This document shows, piece by piece, positions 23,274 through 34,859 of a stretch of 64,000 nucleotides of DNA (position 1 is the first letter of the stretch; each line of letters begins with the position of its first letter). The notes beneath the pieces were generated by a model. That model saw only the letters and a list, made by a program, of their open reading frames with translations. It did no database searches and was not told the origin of the DNA. The translations under genes were made by a program, and so were the position numbers. This DNA comes from Apiosordaria backusii (taxonomy: Eukaryota; Ascomycota; Sordariomycetes; Sordariales; Lasiosphaeriaceae): the NCBI GenBank assembly GCA_030549205.1, contig JAUKTV010000005.1, positions 2,666,001 to 2,730,000 on the forward strand, given 5' to 3'.

Positions 23274-26200
23274 TTAGATAGCGACGTGAGGCTGTGTCTT
23301 GTGATCGAGCTCTTTCGCCTCGTGGAGGTGCTGAGTCAAGATGTTGGGAATCGCACGATGGCTCGGCCAGGGCTTGGGAATGGATGTGTCGAGCAGCAAC
23401 TTGTCATAGAAGCCGAGGAGGGTCTTGAGACCGGCGGTGACGGGAACCGGGCTGGAAGCATCCTCAAAAGCCAAGTTCCTGAACTCTTCGTACACTTTGG
23501 CATTGAAATTGCTGAGGAGGAACTTAGACCAGAACTGGTAGAGACTCTGCATCTCCTCTGGGACCTCGCCTGCCTGTGCACCTTGCCGGCGTTCAAGAGC
23601 GGCTTTTCGGACCTGCTGGTATGGTTGGCGCTCGTGCTTCTCAGGCTGAGCATCCTGAATCCACACAATGACAGGCTCGGATTGTTGATGAGTGTCACCA
23701 TTGGCAACATCTCCATTGGCACTGCGTGAAAAACATTAGTTATAAAGTTCCAAAAAAACAAGAGGGTGTAAGGCAGCCCATTACCTTGGTCCGTTGTTCA
23801 GAACATAGCCCGCCACAGTAGCGACCGCCTTCTCACTGTCTTTCGCACCCAAGACAATGACGAGGTTTTCAACATTGGAGTCGGACAGCTTTGTCATGCT
23901 CTCCAGTGACACGGGCTCCTCTGGCGGCGCAAATGCAGGAACACCAGCAGAGAGTTGCGAGTCCTGAGGGTAGTGGTATCCATTCAGTGCACCGTCGCCA
24001 TTGACCGCAAACTCAGTGTGAGCTCCAGGGATAAAACCATGCTGGTACATGTGCCCCTCAGGGTACGGAGGGTAAGCCATCATGGGCACAGCTGGAACAC
24101 CATAGTCGTTGTACCCCATGTGAGGCACCAAGTGGGTGTATTTCAGGGGGCCATTGTGTCTATGAGCAGGTTCCCGCTCCTCCTCGGCCAGAATGAAGTC
24201 ATTTCTTTTGTGATGTCTGGACCGGAGCCTCTCGACTTCGTCATCCCCCACAACGAACTCAGCCGAATCCAGGTGCATGCAAGCCCAGCGCAGCAGGTTG
24301 CGGTCCGTAGTTAATTGCTTAACGCGGGAGAACGCGGCAATAACATCGAGAGGCACAAATCCCTGACCATCCATATGCTTACGCAAGAACATGTCCCTGC
24401 ACAAATTGTCGACAGAAAAGTAATAATCGACCTGGTTCTTGAGAACAGACTCAAGGCCATACCCGAACATAACGGGTTGCGCGTAGACCGGGGGTTGGAA
24501 TTCATGAACCGGGTTCGCTGTCTTGGGAGGATAACCAGCGTTCATGGTGTTGCTCCGCGGTCCCTGTTGGTTCGATCCATTCCACTTGCCTCGGCCCCTA
24601 CCCTGATTAGGGAAAGACGGGGGGAACTGGCTGGAGAAGGGCGGGGGGCTCTGGGCTGAGTGTCCCTGACGAGAATGAGAGTGAGCATGGAAGCCGTTCT
24701 GGGCGGGGTAGTGTCCGTTGGCTTGGAAGCCTGCCGACCCGTGGGAACCAGCAACACCGTTGTGGCCGCCACGGCCACGATAGCCACCGCGGCCGCGCTC
24801 TGGGCGGTTCTCGCGAACAGGGTAATGGTGTCCATTGACATTCCCCTGAGCACCATCCTTGGGATGGTAGTTAACACGTTCTTGAGGAGGGGGACGAATT
24901 GGGGCTGATCCGCCCTCAGTATTCAACTGCCCATTCTCGGTGCGGATGTCCTTGGTATACCTTCTGGATGACTGCACCACTGAATTAGAAACCGATTCGA
25001 CAAAACATGAGTGGATATAGAGTGAACTTACAGACTGGGTCTTCTCACGGGCCTGATCAACGTTGGTGGAAGCGGTAGGCTTCTGCTGGTCTTGAGCACC
25101 TGCATCAACGGAGCCGCGCTTGGCAGGGGTGGGGGGTTGGTTCTGGGCCGCGGAGCGGACTGGCAGACTACTACCCTCACGGGGCCGAGCAGTGGCAGCT
25201 GCACGAGGTCCAGGAGCACCTCCGGTTGGGGCGGCCTTCTCGACGGTAGGACCAGAGGTAGTAGGCGATGTTGAGGAACCATTGAGGTTGCCCCGCATTG
25301 ACCCAGACTCGCGACCGCCACGAGCTCCACCGCGGGGTTTTGAGCTGCGAGGGGTCGGCAATGGAGTCTCAAAAACCACCGAATGCGTGATCGGAAGCTT
25401 CTTCCAGTCCTTTTTCTTGGGAGCTGTCTCATCTTGTCCCTCCTTCGCTGAGTTCTCGCTCTTCTCTGTTGTCTTGCGAGCGGGCTGCTGCTCCTTGACG
25501 GCAGTAGCGGTGTCCTTAGGTTCGGGCCAGGCTGTAGCATCAGCGACGGATGGCAATGTTACCGAGTTCTTCTCCTCCTTATCATTCACACGGCCACCGC
25601 GGGAAGCGTTTCTTCGTGGAGCCTGATCAGCAGCTCGTGGGGACTCGGTGTGCTTCTTTTGCGGCCCCTTGTCACCGTTGACACCGTTCAAAACAGGCCG
25701 AGCCTCACCAGCTTCAGAGACCTTCGTTTCGGCTGCATCGGTCGTTGGAGGAGCCTTTGTCTTGGACTGGAAAACCTCGGCACGCTTCAACCACGGATTG
25801 ACGGACGGAGGGGCGGCCTCTGTGAGAATGACTGGTTTCTCAGGCTCCTTGTCGGCGGCGTCCTCTTGCTGCTCGCTCTGGGCATCCTTATCCTGCGCCC
25901 GCGCCTTTTTGCTCTTGCGTCCCTTTCTGGTGTCTCCATTGTCGTTTCTTCGGGATGTCCTGCTGGCTGACCTCGAACTTTTCGCATCCGACTGTTGCTG
26001 TGAATTCACCGTGGTGCTCTCGTGATCCTTCTTCTCCTCATGCTCGGCTCCCGGCACAACCGTGGAGGTCGAGGTAGTCTGCGACGCAGATTCCGAGTTC
26101 ATCTTGGCTGTCCCATTTTCAGAATCTGGCTGGGCGCTCTGGTCGGCGTCCAAGGCAATGACGGAGGGTGCTGATACGGATGAGTTGCCAGTTGATACAT

Positions 26201-26318
26201 CATCCTTGACGTGGGAATCAATTGTTGATGGCGCGGGGCTCGACACCAGTTGTGGGCTAGGCTGGGTAGCAGCTTGGCCCCGAGCGGCCTGGGCATAGGA
26301 GAAGGTCGCTGACGACAT
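23274..26318 (-). CDS. LARP1/Sro9-type La-motif RNA-binding protein
   Basis: Three exons, 25032-26318, 23785-24971 and 23274-23721, give 973 residues. Intron 1 (24972-25031) is exactly 60 nt, phase 0 and free of stops, so its retention would only add 20 residues; its donor GTAAGT, branch TCTAAT and acceptor GCAG are canonical. Intron 2 is 63 nt with branch ACTAAT. The start MSSATFSYAQAARG resembles Sro9-type proteins. Residues 1-590 are disordered, with Lys/Glu, Pro and RGG/GRGG segments. The La motif spans about 600-685 (VDYYFSVDNLCRDMFLRKHM). The last exon carries LYQFWSKFLL-SNFNAKVYEEF-RNLAFEDAS at about 884-934, close to the DM15 repeat of LARP1. LARP1 proteins bind mRNA 5' ends and control translation of ribosomal-protein mRNAs downstream of TORC1; that role is inferred. 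Confidence 0.88.
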
Positions 26319-29300
26319 TTTGGTTGGTGTTGATCTGGTGGCTGTCTCGATCAAGTGAGATGCCGGAATGATCCCGACTGCGCAACAGCAGCGACAGGAA
26401 GCTGTTTTCCTGCCGTACTTTGGTCAATGATCACTGACTAAACCGAACAATGCGTACGATTAGCCAGTGAGATCACTCCTTCGTTCTGTCGACTCGTTAA
26501 ATGGGGTCGCAGGACAGGGAGAAGCAAGCTTCAACTCTTGACGGAAGCAGAAGATATCGACCAATGCAGGTGCTGAAACGGTGCTCAAGCTGGTGACAGC
26601 TACTCCAAGCTTTCCAAAGAGATGGGCCGCGATTGAACAGGCCGGCCGGCTTGTCAGGAGAATAGAATTTGCGAGGACAATTTTTTTTCTTTACCTGGCT
26701 GGGTCGAGGCAGCGCTAGCGGCGTCGAGAAAATCGATTGGCGGGGTGTGCAGTGATGTCTCGAGGGAGGGGAGGAGACGGTCGACTTAGTAGACGCCGGA
26801 GATCGAGTGCAAGAAGATGGGTATATGCCACCGACGAAGCGCAAGAGTGACGACGCTGTGCTTGTTGTGCAATCAGTGCCGGGGCGAGTTGCTTTCGCTG
26901 GTGGTGGGCTGTTGGTGAAAAGGCCGAACAAACTTTTGGATCCACGGAGACAAAAGCCCTAATGACCAACCCTCTCTAAGATTGCGGTTAGGTTACGTGC
27001 ACCAGGGATCGAGAAGGGTGACCGGAATAAAGTATGGGTAGTAGGGGGGAAAAGGAAGAGAAAAGGTGCCGAGGGGAAACAGAGTCGTGCTTCGCCTGGC
27101 AAAAGGTAGAGAAGATTTGTGTGGGAATAAATTTTTTCGGGTTGGTCCCAGACTGCCGCAAAAAATGTGGTGGAGATGGCCGAGCTTGAGCGAGGTACTG
27201 TACTTACCTCAAGGTTGTTTTGAGTGGGCTCCCACAGCGACGTACAGGTAGGCCCTGGGAACAGCGGGGTTTGCGCGAATATAAGCCGGCGACTGCAACA
27301 GTAAGAAGAGGGTAAAGAAAAACTCAAAGAAGTCTCTCTGCCTGCCTGCTTGATATATTCTAAATTTTGAATAGCCCCAGTCAGATTAAGCTTACGCCTT
27401 GCTCAGGATGCTCTTCTCATCGTCAGGGTTTGCTTCAGGCTGCGATAGTGTGAATATTTGTTCCATCAATCTCTTCACCACTTCCCCAGGTTGCTCCAGC
27501 TCCGACTTGCACAGTGAATGGAATGACAGGCACTTTGTTAGTTGGTCACTGTCCCACTTTATTGTTGCTTGGTTTCATGTCAGTCATGAGCAATCCGCCA
27601 TCGTTCACTCTGCGTTTGAGTGGGGCCCTGTTGTATTTCTCTTGCTCCAAAAGTCCTATCTTTCACAATTGATAAGACGAGGTCCCAGGCTCTTTTGTCC
27701 AATATTGTGTGTGATTTGCAAGTGTGGTGTTCTTTAGGTATTTCAGATGAGATCCATCCACTCTTTCCACAGATCTACATTCCGTGCTGTAAATCAAGCA
27801 TCCCGCCGGTCCGTCCGAAGCTGGGGAAGTGGTACATCTGGTGATGTTGCGTTTGTTAATGAGGGGAACCCGGCCAACTCTGGGGTATGCTCCAGGTGTG
27901 TGGCCAGTTCTGAGTGAACGCTCTGACTCCTGGTTTTTGAGCGACGCTTGGGTGACGTTCATTCATACAGAACCGTGAGCATGCACCGCACACCGCACCG
28001 CAATGAATTGCATCAAGTTCTTTGCGGTCAGTGATTTCCGAAAACTTTAGCTGTCTTCCAGCGTCTCATGATGATTCAATACGGCATGCGACCTGCTGGC
28101 ATGGTCCAAGGCAGGACTCTCTCGCCCGGGGCCGAGCGTTCCAATTGCTAATGGTATTAAAAATGCCGTTTCTCAGTGGCCTTTCTTCCAGGTTGTTCCG
28201 CTCTGTTTTAGGTAGCAGTTTACCCACAAAGTGCCGCTGTATAGAATGTTGCAATGAGATGTCGTCTCAGGCCAGCCCAGCTTCCAATGGCCAAGGGGTT
28301 TGTTTTGAATGCGCAAACCAAGCTCAGGGGAAAACAGACCAAGGTGACGAAATGGAGGGGCAGGCTTCTGTTCCTCCAGTGCTGGTCTTTGATTGCAGCC
28401 TGCCCGGATGTCTGGATAGGTTCGTGTTGAGCAAATCATGACGGTCAGGAATAAGAGTCACCAACGGCCTGACGTCTGCGCTACTGCACATACCTTACAC
28501 TGGATTAGGTGGGGTAAAACGGCCGACACCCCGTACAAAGCAGCCTTGGGGAGATGGGTTGAAAGTCAACCTGGGAGAGAAATGTGATCGCCCATCTATC
28601 TGTACCTAAGGATACTTCTCTCTGCAATATCTATTTGACCTTTTGCAATTTCGACACCTCATGCAGGCTAGACATGCCTAGACACGGCAGAGCACGCGGA
28701 AGTTTGGAAGGTTGTATCGGATTGAAAGCAGAACCCCAAGTAGGCAAAACCATTACCGGGCAATGCCGCCAATCCGTGGAGCTTCCGGAGGTGGGCCGAA
28801 GCGAGGTTCCGTCCACTTACAAGGCAAGCAAGAAGCAACCTGGAATCCATCACACACCCGATAGCGTATAGGGCGTACTGAATACCATTAAGGGCTCTTG
28901 AGAGAGAACGACGCGGCTCGGGAAGGCAGACTTGGAATGAGAGTCTTTCTGCGTCAAGGCTCTGTTCATACTCGAGAAGAAACAGTGGGATAGTAAAGAT
29001 CATAAGTTTGTTCGAGCATGTGATAGACATCCATGCCCTGGACAAAAAAGTAGGTGCTGCAATCAGCAAGTCAACGCATGGCATCTATGTAAACCATGAT
29101 TTCAAAATGTTGAACAGGCCTCTGAAAACTATTGGACAGACCTCCCAAATAGTCGACAAGCCAAGTCGATTGGCCTGAGTAAATGGTCCAGTAGGCATTT
29201 GAATGCAATCGGAAGGCCTGTATTTCATGATCCCAATGCAGTAATTTGTGGAGGTAGCGGTGCCCATTTTTGTGTCCACAGCGTGACATCCTTCGAGGAT

Positions 29301-29938
29301 TCGCCGCCACTTTGCAAAGCCACAAACACCCCAACACTCAAACAACGATCACCGAGTTCGTGAGAAATGCCCTCTTCCGTTTGAAGGCCGTGGTGGCCTT
29401 TGTGCCATGACCAGGTACTCATGGAACTTCGGCTCAAACTCTTGGCACGTGGCTATTGACCTTGGCTTTTGTGCACACAGGCTGCTGGAAGGCAAAGCGT
29501 CGAAGGGGTCAAGATTCAAAGATTGCAACAATTGAAACACCAAGAACTGGCCAAGCATGATGTTCTGCTCTGCCGGCTAAAACGTGGAGACAATCACGGG
29601 AACTACCACCCCCCCACCAACACCGAACAGCTCCCGCTTATCCACACATCCCGATTCCCGAAGGCCTCCATTTTTATCCGTCTGAATTCTTATCAACCAG
29701 GCGCGGGAATGCGGGTATTCCAAATCCATGCATGGCCTGGCCGCGTTCGCATGTGGACAGATTCAGCGGGTGCCAGCTTTGCTAAACTTCAGAAACATGA
29801 CCGTGTGATTCTCGGTGCCAGTAATAATATGATGATTATGTGCGTCTATAACCTACACGTCCCGAAAACGAAAGACCTGGTAGCAGCCGATAAAACCTCG
29901 AGAACGAGACCGCTCGATGTTGCGTGCCCTTTCTTTCT
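26319..29938. other. 3.6-kb gene-poor region between the LARP and sft2 genes
   Basis: The right flank of the LARP start (26320-27330) is the likely promoter and leader. The remainder contains only short open frames without family resemblance, and a degenerate dispersed repeat at 29108-29277. The longest frame (29469-30020 plus, 183 codons) opens in mixed-composition sequence, overlaps the end of sft2 and is not supported. Confidence 0.5.
29108..29277. repeat. Degenerate dispersed repeat, copy A
   Basis: This segment matches 51995-52188 in the same orientation. A 14-base block (TGTTGAACAGGCCT) is identical at the left end and a 12-base block (AGGTAGCGGTGC) is identical near the right end, with interrupted similarity in the same order between them (ACAGACC, ATAGT-GA-A, ATGCAGTAA-TTGT). 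Copy A is more GC-rich than copy B and has fewer of the internal 20-21 base units. The element class is unknown; it may be a transposon remnant. Confidence 0.6.
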
Positions 29939-30985
29939 TTACCCGGTCATCCAAGTTGCTGCCCTGCGAGCACCGAAACTGCTCACAAGACGAAGTCCGC
30001 TAGAACCCATCGGAAAGTAACTGACCAGATACCAGATGAGGCAGCCGAGTTGGATGAGGCCCGAGAAGATGGTGAGAATTGTGCTTTGGAGCTGGCACCG
30101 ACGGAAATGTGTCAGCCTATGGGTGGGCTCTAGGCAGTCTCAAAGGTAAACTTACACCGATGGAAAAGTAGATGGTCAACCCTAAGGAGCCGAAGTAGGC
30201 AGCGGTAAATGGCAGCCTAGGGGTGGAAATCAAGTGCTGCACATATGCCCATGGGCCCATAACAGCGGCGAAGGAAGTAAGGAAGAGTATAGAACCCAGT
30301 GTCCATCTGCAAATGTTGTAAGCAGAGTGGTCACAGACACAGCATCCATAGTAACGAAGGGAAACCCTGAAACTCGAAAAGGTCCACTTACAAGATCATG
30401 AGCTTACGTGGTCTCGCGAGACTTAGGGCCGGAAAGAGGGCGATGACAAGGACGAAGCAAACCAGCGCAGCAATATTGCAGGCGGCAAAAATTAAGAGAC
30501 GGTCCCAACGACTCACTGCGTCATTTTGAATCAGCATATACAGATTAGCATGTGAAGTAATGGCAAAGCAGAAAGAATACAAGATCGACCGGTATCATGG
30601 AATGCTGAGAGGCAGACGGCCAAGACATGGACACGCAAAGGGGCACATGTCTTGTGTGCCTTGACGCAGGGGTAATGGGAATATGAGGGGCGTTGAAAAT
30701 ACACAGCCGAGCGGACTCGAAGTCGTTTGTAGATTTTGAAAGAAAAGGTTCAGTTGACCTACAGGCAAACCATCCCTCCTCCTCTTCACGGCGGTTTGGT
30801 GCTGGTAGAGGGGCCCCGGGACCTTCCGTCGTTGGAAGCTGAACATAGCCACGATCACCAAACGGATTCAACGACTGAAGCGATGAGAACAGGCCGTTCT
30901 GCCGAGAAGTGTGAACTGGGAGATCGTTGTCGCGGCGCGACCATCCCAGTGAGTTGATGGAATCACGAAAAGAGGACGAGGCCAT
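29939..30985 (-). CDS. sft2: Sft2 family Golgi vesicle transport protein
   Basis: Four exons, 30763-30985, 30392-30515, 30156-30306 and 29939-30091, give 216 residues. The introns are 247, 85 and 64 nt, and all phases close (1, 2, 0). The spliced protein has a Ser-rich cytosolic N-terminus (1-70), then the family core starting WFALSRWDRLLIFAACN. Four membrane segments lie near 82-106, 115-138, 150-167 and 169-192, with the typical SILFLTSFAAVMGPWAYVQH, LPFTAAYFGSLGLTIYFS and YLVSYFPMGSSGLR. Sft2 is a tetraspanning Got1/Sft2 protein that assists fusion of endosome-derived vesicles with the late Golgi. No single open frame reveals this gene because its exons are short; the first intron is long for this genome. 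Confidence 0.93.
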
Positions 30986-33900
30986 GTTTCCTAGCCGTTC
31001 TCGAGTTCCCACTTTCCAAGATAAAGGTCCTTCTAGGGCGACAAGAGGAAGCCGCGGCGCGGCAGATAGAAACAGGGAGTGTGGAGGTCAGTCTGACGGA
31101 GATAATGTTCCTAAGAAGCCGCATGATTAGTTCAAGGTTGTCTCAAGACTTGATTTGACAGTCATGCGGCGTGCATACGGGTTGTAACCGATGATCTGAA
31201 GCGATGCTCAGATGATTCGTGATAATGGACCGCTCGAGCGGTGGTGTGGTGGGGATGGGATTTTGGACAAGCTGGAGCTGTGTCCGTCGTCGCAGTTTCT
31301 CGGATTACTGGGCGTCTTCTTCACTCTGGTAGTTATGCGCCAAGCAACAACAAGGGAATCTCTAGGCGCAAGGCATCAGTCTCTCGAGCGTGGGGTTGTA
31401 CGTAGGCGTCGCGGAATACTCCTAGGGTGGGCTTCCTGGACGGAGTGAAGTTGGTTGTCAGTATGCAATGCCTGTTCCCAAAGATGGAGCTGCCAAGTGG
31501 GTGTCCATCTTGACAACTCAGACTTTGATTGGCCGGTTTCAGCCCGCCTGACCCACTCCAGTGGTCACTGGTCTTTTTTTGTTTCCCGGGTGGGGCGCAG
31601 TGTAGGCATGGGATTCTCTAGCCTGGGTACCATGGAGAGCCATGATAGCGATCTTGCTGGCCAACAGCTCCATGGATGTGCCAACTTGGTTCTCGTTCTC
31701 GGGTGGCAGGCAGAAAAATAAGGGCGCTTCTCCTCCCCCTCAGTAACAGCAACAACAACTAGAGCTTCGCTTGGATTAATATACTCTTTGGTTGATTTGT
31801 CAGATGTGTAGCAGTCAGCCTGTTCTACACCGAAAGTCGGATGTCTATGAAATGTGAGATTCTTTAATGTATTAATTACATTCTATCAACGGGCATTGCA
31901 TCTACCAACCACCACCCTGGTCTACCACGATATGCCATGCTGAATTATCTCCGGCAATCGAAAAGTTACTTGAAAGTACCCTCGTACCACACGGGCCGAT
32001 CCTCTCTTTCATGGGTGCGCGGCAGATGCTGCTTCGTGTCGGTGATCTCGGCGCCGGTACTTATGTGCTGCATGCATCAGCCACCACACATGGTTTGGAA
32101 TTGCGGCATACACGCGCATTACGTATCAAGCTCTCTGGTGTGGCCGATGTCTCACTTGGGGGAGTCACACTGATAGCTGGGTATCCTCCGGTCATATTCG
32201 GACAAGCTCGGTGAGCACGCCGAAGCAGGATGTCCTGGAAAACAGGACCCCCATACGGCTTAGCTCAAAAGCGCGCCCTGTTATGTCCGTTCTGATCTGG
32301 TTTGTCTCCATTTCCAGCACACCAACTTGAACGGCCGTCGAGTCAGAAGACGTGCTTGAAAGTTGATATGCCTTGCGGTTGGTGATGTATGGAAATGAAC
32401 TGTTCCGGTTTGTGTAGGAATATAAGAGGCGTCCCCGTGTGTTCCATGCACAACGAAGCTGCTGTTTCTGGTTTCTTGTCTACTCATTTCTCCATTGACG
32501 TCGTTGGCGTTGGCTATCTCTCAGTGCTCTTTGTCACTCCAGCCTCACCTAACTCAACTTGCTCACGAAGGGCATGCGTCACCCGAGGCTCAACAGGACA
32601 GCAACAACTTACTCTTCCCTTGTATCTCCCAACGAGAACCCGCTTCCAGCCGCCCAATCCAACAAGAATCGATACCACGATAGCCACGTGCCTGAACAAA
32701 ACCAAACGGCAGAACAATCCCCTTCTTTCTGCTAGACGTGGAGACCAGGACTTGGAGGAGACGTTGGAGATCTCAACGCACGTACCCCACGATCGGTACT
32801 TTGCCGTATCCGGCTTGGTCGCGCAGTCGGCTTACGCAACTAGGCTAGCCCTGCAGAACACCTCCCCCACCTTCCATTCCATCAATCGAAGCCCTCTATA
32901 TTCCCGTCCATCAACACATATTGGATGGGACATACGCATCTCTGTGGAACACTCACAACTTTCCTGCCTTGGCAAGCCGAAGGGGCCGTGTTAACAAGAT
33001 CTATATCTTGATTAAAACCAAGGAACCTCACTTGACCTCCACGCTCCCACCCCCTTAACACAGTGCGCTGAACTTGTGACCCAACCGACAAGACAATAGA
33101 AAACCTGGAACCCAACCCCAAAACGGGGAACAGCTTCTTACAAACGTCTTGAACGAACGAAAATAACGCTCGAGCTAGAGGCTAGCTGCACTGGCGGCGG
33201 TGGTTTCGACATTTCTAGGCGCGGAGTGACAAACCCCGCCATCTCAAGCAGCATCTCACGCACAAGAGAGCTCAACACGCAGCCAATCACGGTGTGCACT
33301 TGGGACGAGAAGCGATATATATTGTGCCACAAACACCATTGCCATTCTCTTGGACTGAACTCGCCTCGGCCGTTGCTCCCTTCGGCTCCTGATAACAGTC
33401 AGACCTGGACGGGAGTGTCAGCAGCACCCAACAAATCTCCTCCTGTGTGGGTGGTTGCTCAGGACCGTCATCCGAAGTGCCCAGAGGAGCATTTGGGAAA
33501 TACTCAGCCTCAGCCGCTGGATCCGCGTCAATAAATTGACAGCTGCTCCCTCTCCAACCGCGGCCTTTGGGTGCTTGATCTCTTGCCTTGGTCATACCAG
33601 CAACAGCAATTAGTGATACCCACCAATCCGCGGCCTTGCTCCCAAAGAAGGTTTTGTTGGCTCCTACAACTGCCACCAACCAGCTCTCGCTTTGCTTCCA
33701 CTTGCTTTGTGTGATTAGCGACATCTCCGCTCGTTAAACGGAAGCCATCCGACGGGAAGGACATCAGTGCCAGAAGAGCGGTAAACTGATCGCCCTGAAC
33801 CCTGACCCCTCAACCAGAACCTCAACCTCAGCGCCGCCTGTGCTAAAGAGCCCCACTCGACGCGGCGCCCCTCCCCCCATTCCATTCCCCAACTTTAAAC

Positions 33901-34859
33901 CCCCGCCTTTTCCAACTGCTCACCGCGCACAACTTAAACTCCGAGTTTCTGCTCCCCCGCTGCAAGAGTCACTTTCTCCAACACAAGACAAACAAGCAGC
34001 AAGACCCATCGCAACCCGCACACATCAATCACCTTGTGCCGTCCATCTCCGAACATCATTTCAGAGACTCGTCCGCCTCTTCTGAGAAAACAATACTTCA
34101 TCCATCAAGCCAAAAAAAAAAAGGCCAAATCAACCTTTTTGTTGGCTTGCCCTGCCCCTTTATCACTTCGGCATTGTCCGCTCTTTGCCCTGTCGCTGCC
34201 ACTTATTGGCGACCACTTCCACAAAGGGTTTAGGCCTCCACTTGCGAACCCCAGACCTTTACCCACTCCCGCCCACTCTCACCCACCCTCGTCAGGGCAC
34301 TTAAGTCACGACAAGTCCACTTCAATCAAGCAGCTTCTCCCGTCGCAACTACATTCATCGCACCAGACTTTGCTCCCTATAGCTCGACGTCTCGACGCCT
34401 CCGAAGCATTCGAAGCTTCTTCCCAGAACTTGGCGCAAACGTCCCGACCGTTCTCGTCTTTGTGATCGAGTCTCGGTTTTCCGACATCGCAGTCGAGTCA
34501 TCCGTCCCTTCCACTGCTCGTTGGCCTCTTTACCTCACCACGCCACCCGATGGGGAGTTGACCTGTGTCGACAAAACAAGTGAGAAATAAATATAAAGGT
34601 ATGTGTAAGAAAACAACAAAAGACTTTGCCGCTTTCAGGGCTCGGTGACAGGCTGCGCATTGCCTGGCCTCGCAAGGTTGGCAAAAGTCTAATACCCTCC
34701 TGTCTTCCAAGTTGGTCCGGCCCCGTGTGATACGACAGAGATTGACTTTGAAATTGTGGTAGACGTTGCCAATCCAGTCACCGGATTTTTGCCTGCTCTA
34801 TCTCGCTCCCTGCAGACTACGAGGCAGCACCCTACGCACAACTGCGATCCTCGGACAAG
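30986..34859. other. 3.9-kb divergent intergenic region and long leader of the bHLH gene
   Basis: The region separates the start of sft2 from the start of the bHLH gene at 34860. From about 33790 to 34860 the plus strand is strongly C/T-rich with short A-runs, as in long fungal leaders and promoters. Several short upstream open frames (for example from 34036) would precede the bHLH start if transcription begins that far upstream. The open frames at 32389-32994 (plus) and 33287-33724 (minus) are not supported by any recognisable protein. Confidence 0.5.
34599..34711 (+). other. Candidate intron in the 5' untranslated region of the bHLH gene
   Basis: A donor GTATGT at 34599 is followed by the branch-like sequence TCTAATAC near 34688 and an acceptor CCAAG ending at 34711, an arrangement like the coding introns of this window though longer (113 nt). 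It lies about 150 bases before the ATG. A second possible donor, GTGAGA, lies about 20 bases upstream. Only transcript data could confirm it. Confidence 0.4.

Noticed and set aside
29469..30020. 183-codon open frame on the plus strand
   Set aside because: Overlaps sft2 exon 4 on the other strand and resembles no protein.
32389..32994. 201-codon open frame on the plus strand
   Set aside because: No family resemblance, mixed composition, probably upstream or leader DNA.
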